The translations under genes were made by a program, and so were the position numbers. The notes under the pieces were generated by a model that made no database searches, had not been told where the DNA came from, and saw only the letters and a list, made by a program, of their open reading frames with translations. A DNA stretch of 64,000 bases, from assembly GCA_001304015.1 (NCBI GenBank), contig LJUY01000010.1, positions 1 to 64,000 on the forward strand, read 5' to 3'. The first letter of the stretch is position 1; every line of letters begins with the position of its first letter. Below are positions 63,546 through 64,000 of the stretch, piece after piece. This DNA is from a candidate division Zixibacteria bacterium SM23_81 (GTDB lineage Bacteria > SM23-81).

Positions 63546-64000
63546 CGATATCTGGCCCCCCAGGTTGGACCATAGATAGACTTTCGAGGTGGTGTTTGAA
63601 TACCCAAGCGTTGATAAAAGGCGTAAGGCCCTCAAGTCAAGCCGTTCAAGCTCTATTGCAATCACAACATCCTGGCCGAGGAGTGGCGAAGGATGATTAA
63701 CAATGGGATTTCTCTTATCCTGCCTGTCTGGCCCGGAAGTCAGGCTTTCCCCACTCCCGGGCGATTTAAATCCTGCGGCTTCTCACGTTCAACTAGGATG
63801 TTTTAAAACCCTGGCGCATTCGGAAAGCCCTCACTTAGGACATTATCAACCAACGGAATTCAGGTCTCTTGTCAACCCCCAGCGAAAAAACAGAATTTGC
63901 ATGAATTTATAGAAAGGGAAAACGTTATAAAAGCTCCTTTATACGAAGCTATAACCTAGATTTTCTTGACTCGCCTTTATTCTGGTAAAGATGAGACCAT
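63546..64000. other. No gene seen at the window end
   Basis: About 450 AT-rich bases with only short, non-protein-like frames. A TTGACT occurs near 63967, but the spacing to a -10 is poor. I cannot assign anything. Confidence 0.4.

Noticed and set aside
63385-63912. Short plus-strand frames after the envelope operon
   Set aside because: Their translations are not protein-like and they cross the terminator.

Overview
The window looks like a chromosomal piece of an uncultured anaerobic or microaerophilic Gram-negative bacterium, probably from the Fibrobacterota-Chlorobiota-Bacteroidota side of the tree or a neighbouring candidate phylum. This is inference. It rests on several secreted proteins ending in FlgD/T9SS-type Ig sorting domains with a YPNPF motif, a PorV/PorQ-like barrel, ExbB/ExbD/TonB genes, Tat-exported iron-sulfur type proteins, and a large anaerobe-style oxygen defence set (flavodiiron proteins, desulfoferrodoxin, rubrerythrin). 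Promoters are ordinary sigma-70 type (TTGACA, 16-17 bp, TATATT/TATAAT), not the Bacteroidota type. I found no rRNA, tRNA, CRISPR array, insertion sequence or phage gene.

Layout. 1-6.9 kb (minus): three Tat-exported DUF362 proteins alternating with DUF6599-like secreted proteins, ending in a membrane polyferredoxin cut by the window edge. 7.2-11.8 kb (plus): ECF sigma factor, zinc-finger anti-sigma factor and three envelope proteins, closed by a strong terminator. 11.9-16.5 kb (minus): glyoxalase-fold protein, zinc-ribbon/CarD-like protein and an hfl operon in which HflK is fused to a cation diffusion facilitator. 16.8-20.2 kb: a giant secreted protein with its own consensus promoter. 20.5-28.5 kb (minus): metallophosphoesterase, pullulanase, alpha-amylase, PhzF-like enzyme. 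28.8-35.4 kb (minus): Rrf2-controlled sulfur and redox operon (ferredoxin, ferritin-like, TusA, DsrE, an IscS-like protein lacking the PLP lysine, flavodiiron protein, cupin, cysteine synthase). 35.5-43.4 kb (minus): PerR-linked oxidative stress island (rubredoxin-flavin reductase, flavodiiron protein, ferritins, superoxide reductase, catalase, rubrerythrin, Cu/Zn permease). 43.5-48.8 kb (minus): nitroreductase and radical SAM pair, a second hflKC, an iron-sulfur flavoprotein. 49-51.2 kb: a secreted multi-domain protein. 51.2-52.2 kb: a decayed beta-propeller gene. 52.4-63.4 kb (plus): an eight-gene envelope operon with Ig-repeat protein, PorV-like barrel, giant TPR protein, ExbB, two ExbD, TonB and an Ig-like secreted protein.

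How the parts work together. The 28.8-43.4 kb stretch is one detoxification and iron/sulfur handling region under two redox-type regulators, each with a visible palindrome at its own promoter. The 20-28 kb operon is secreted alpha-glucan breakdown. The 52-63 kb operon resembles proton-driven envelope machines: one ExbB with two ExbD, TonB, a TPR scaffold and an outer-membrane barrel. It is the best candidate here for an undescribed system. The IscS-like protein with Asp at the lysine position and the transporter-HflK fusion are the two most striking single genes.
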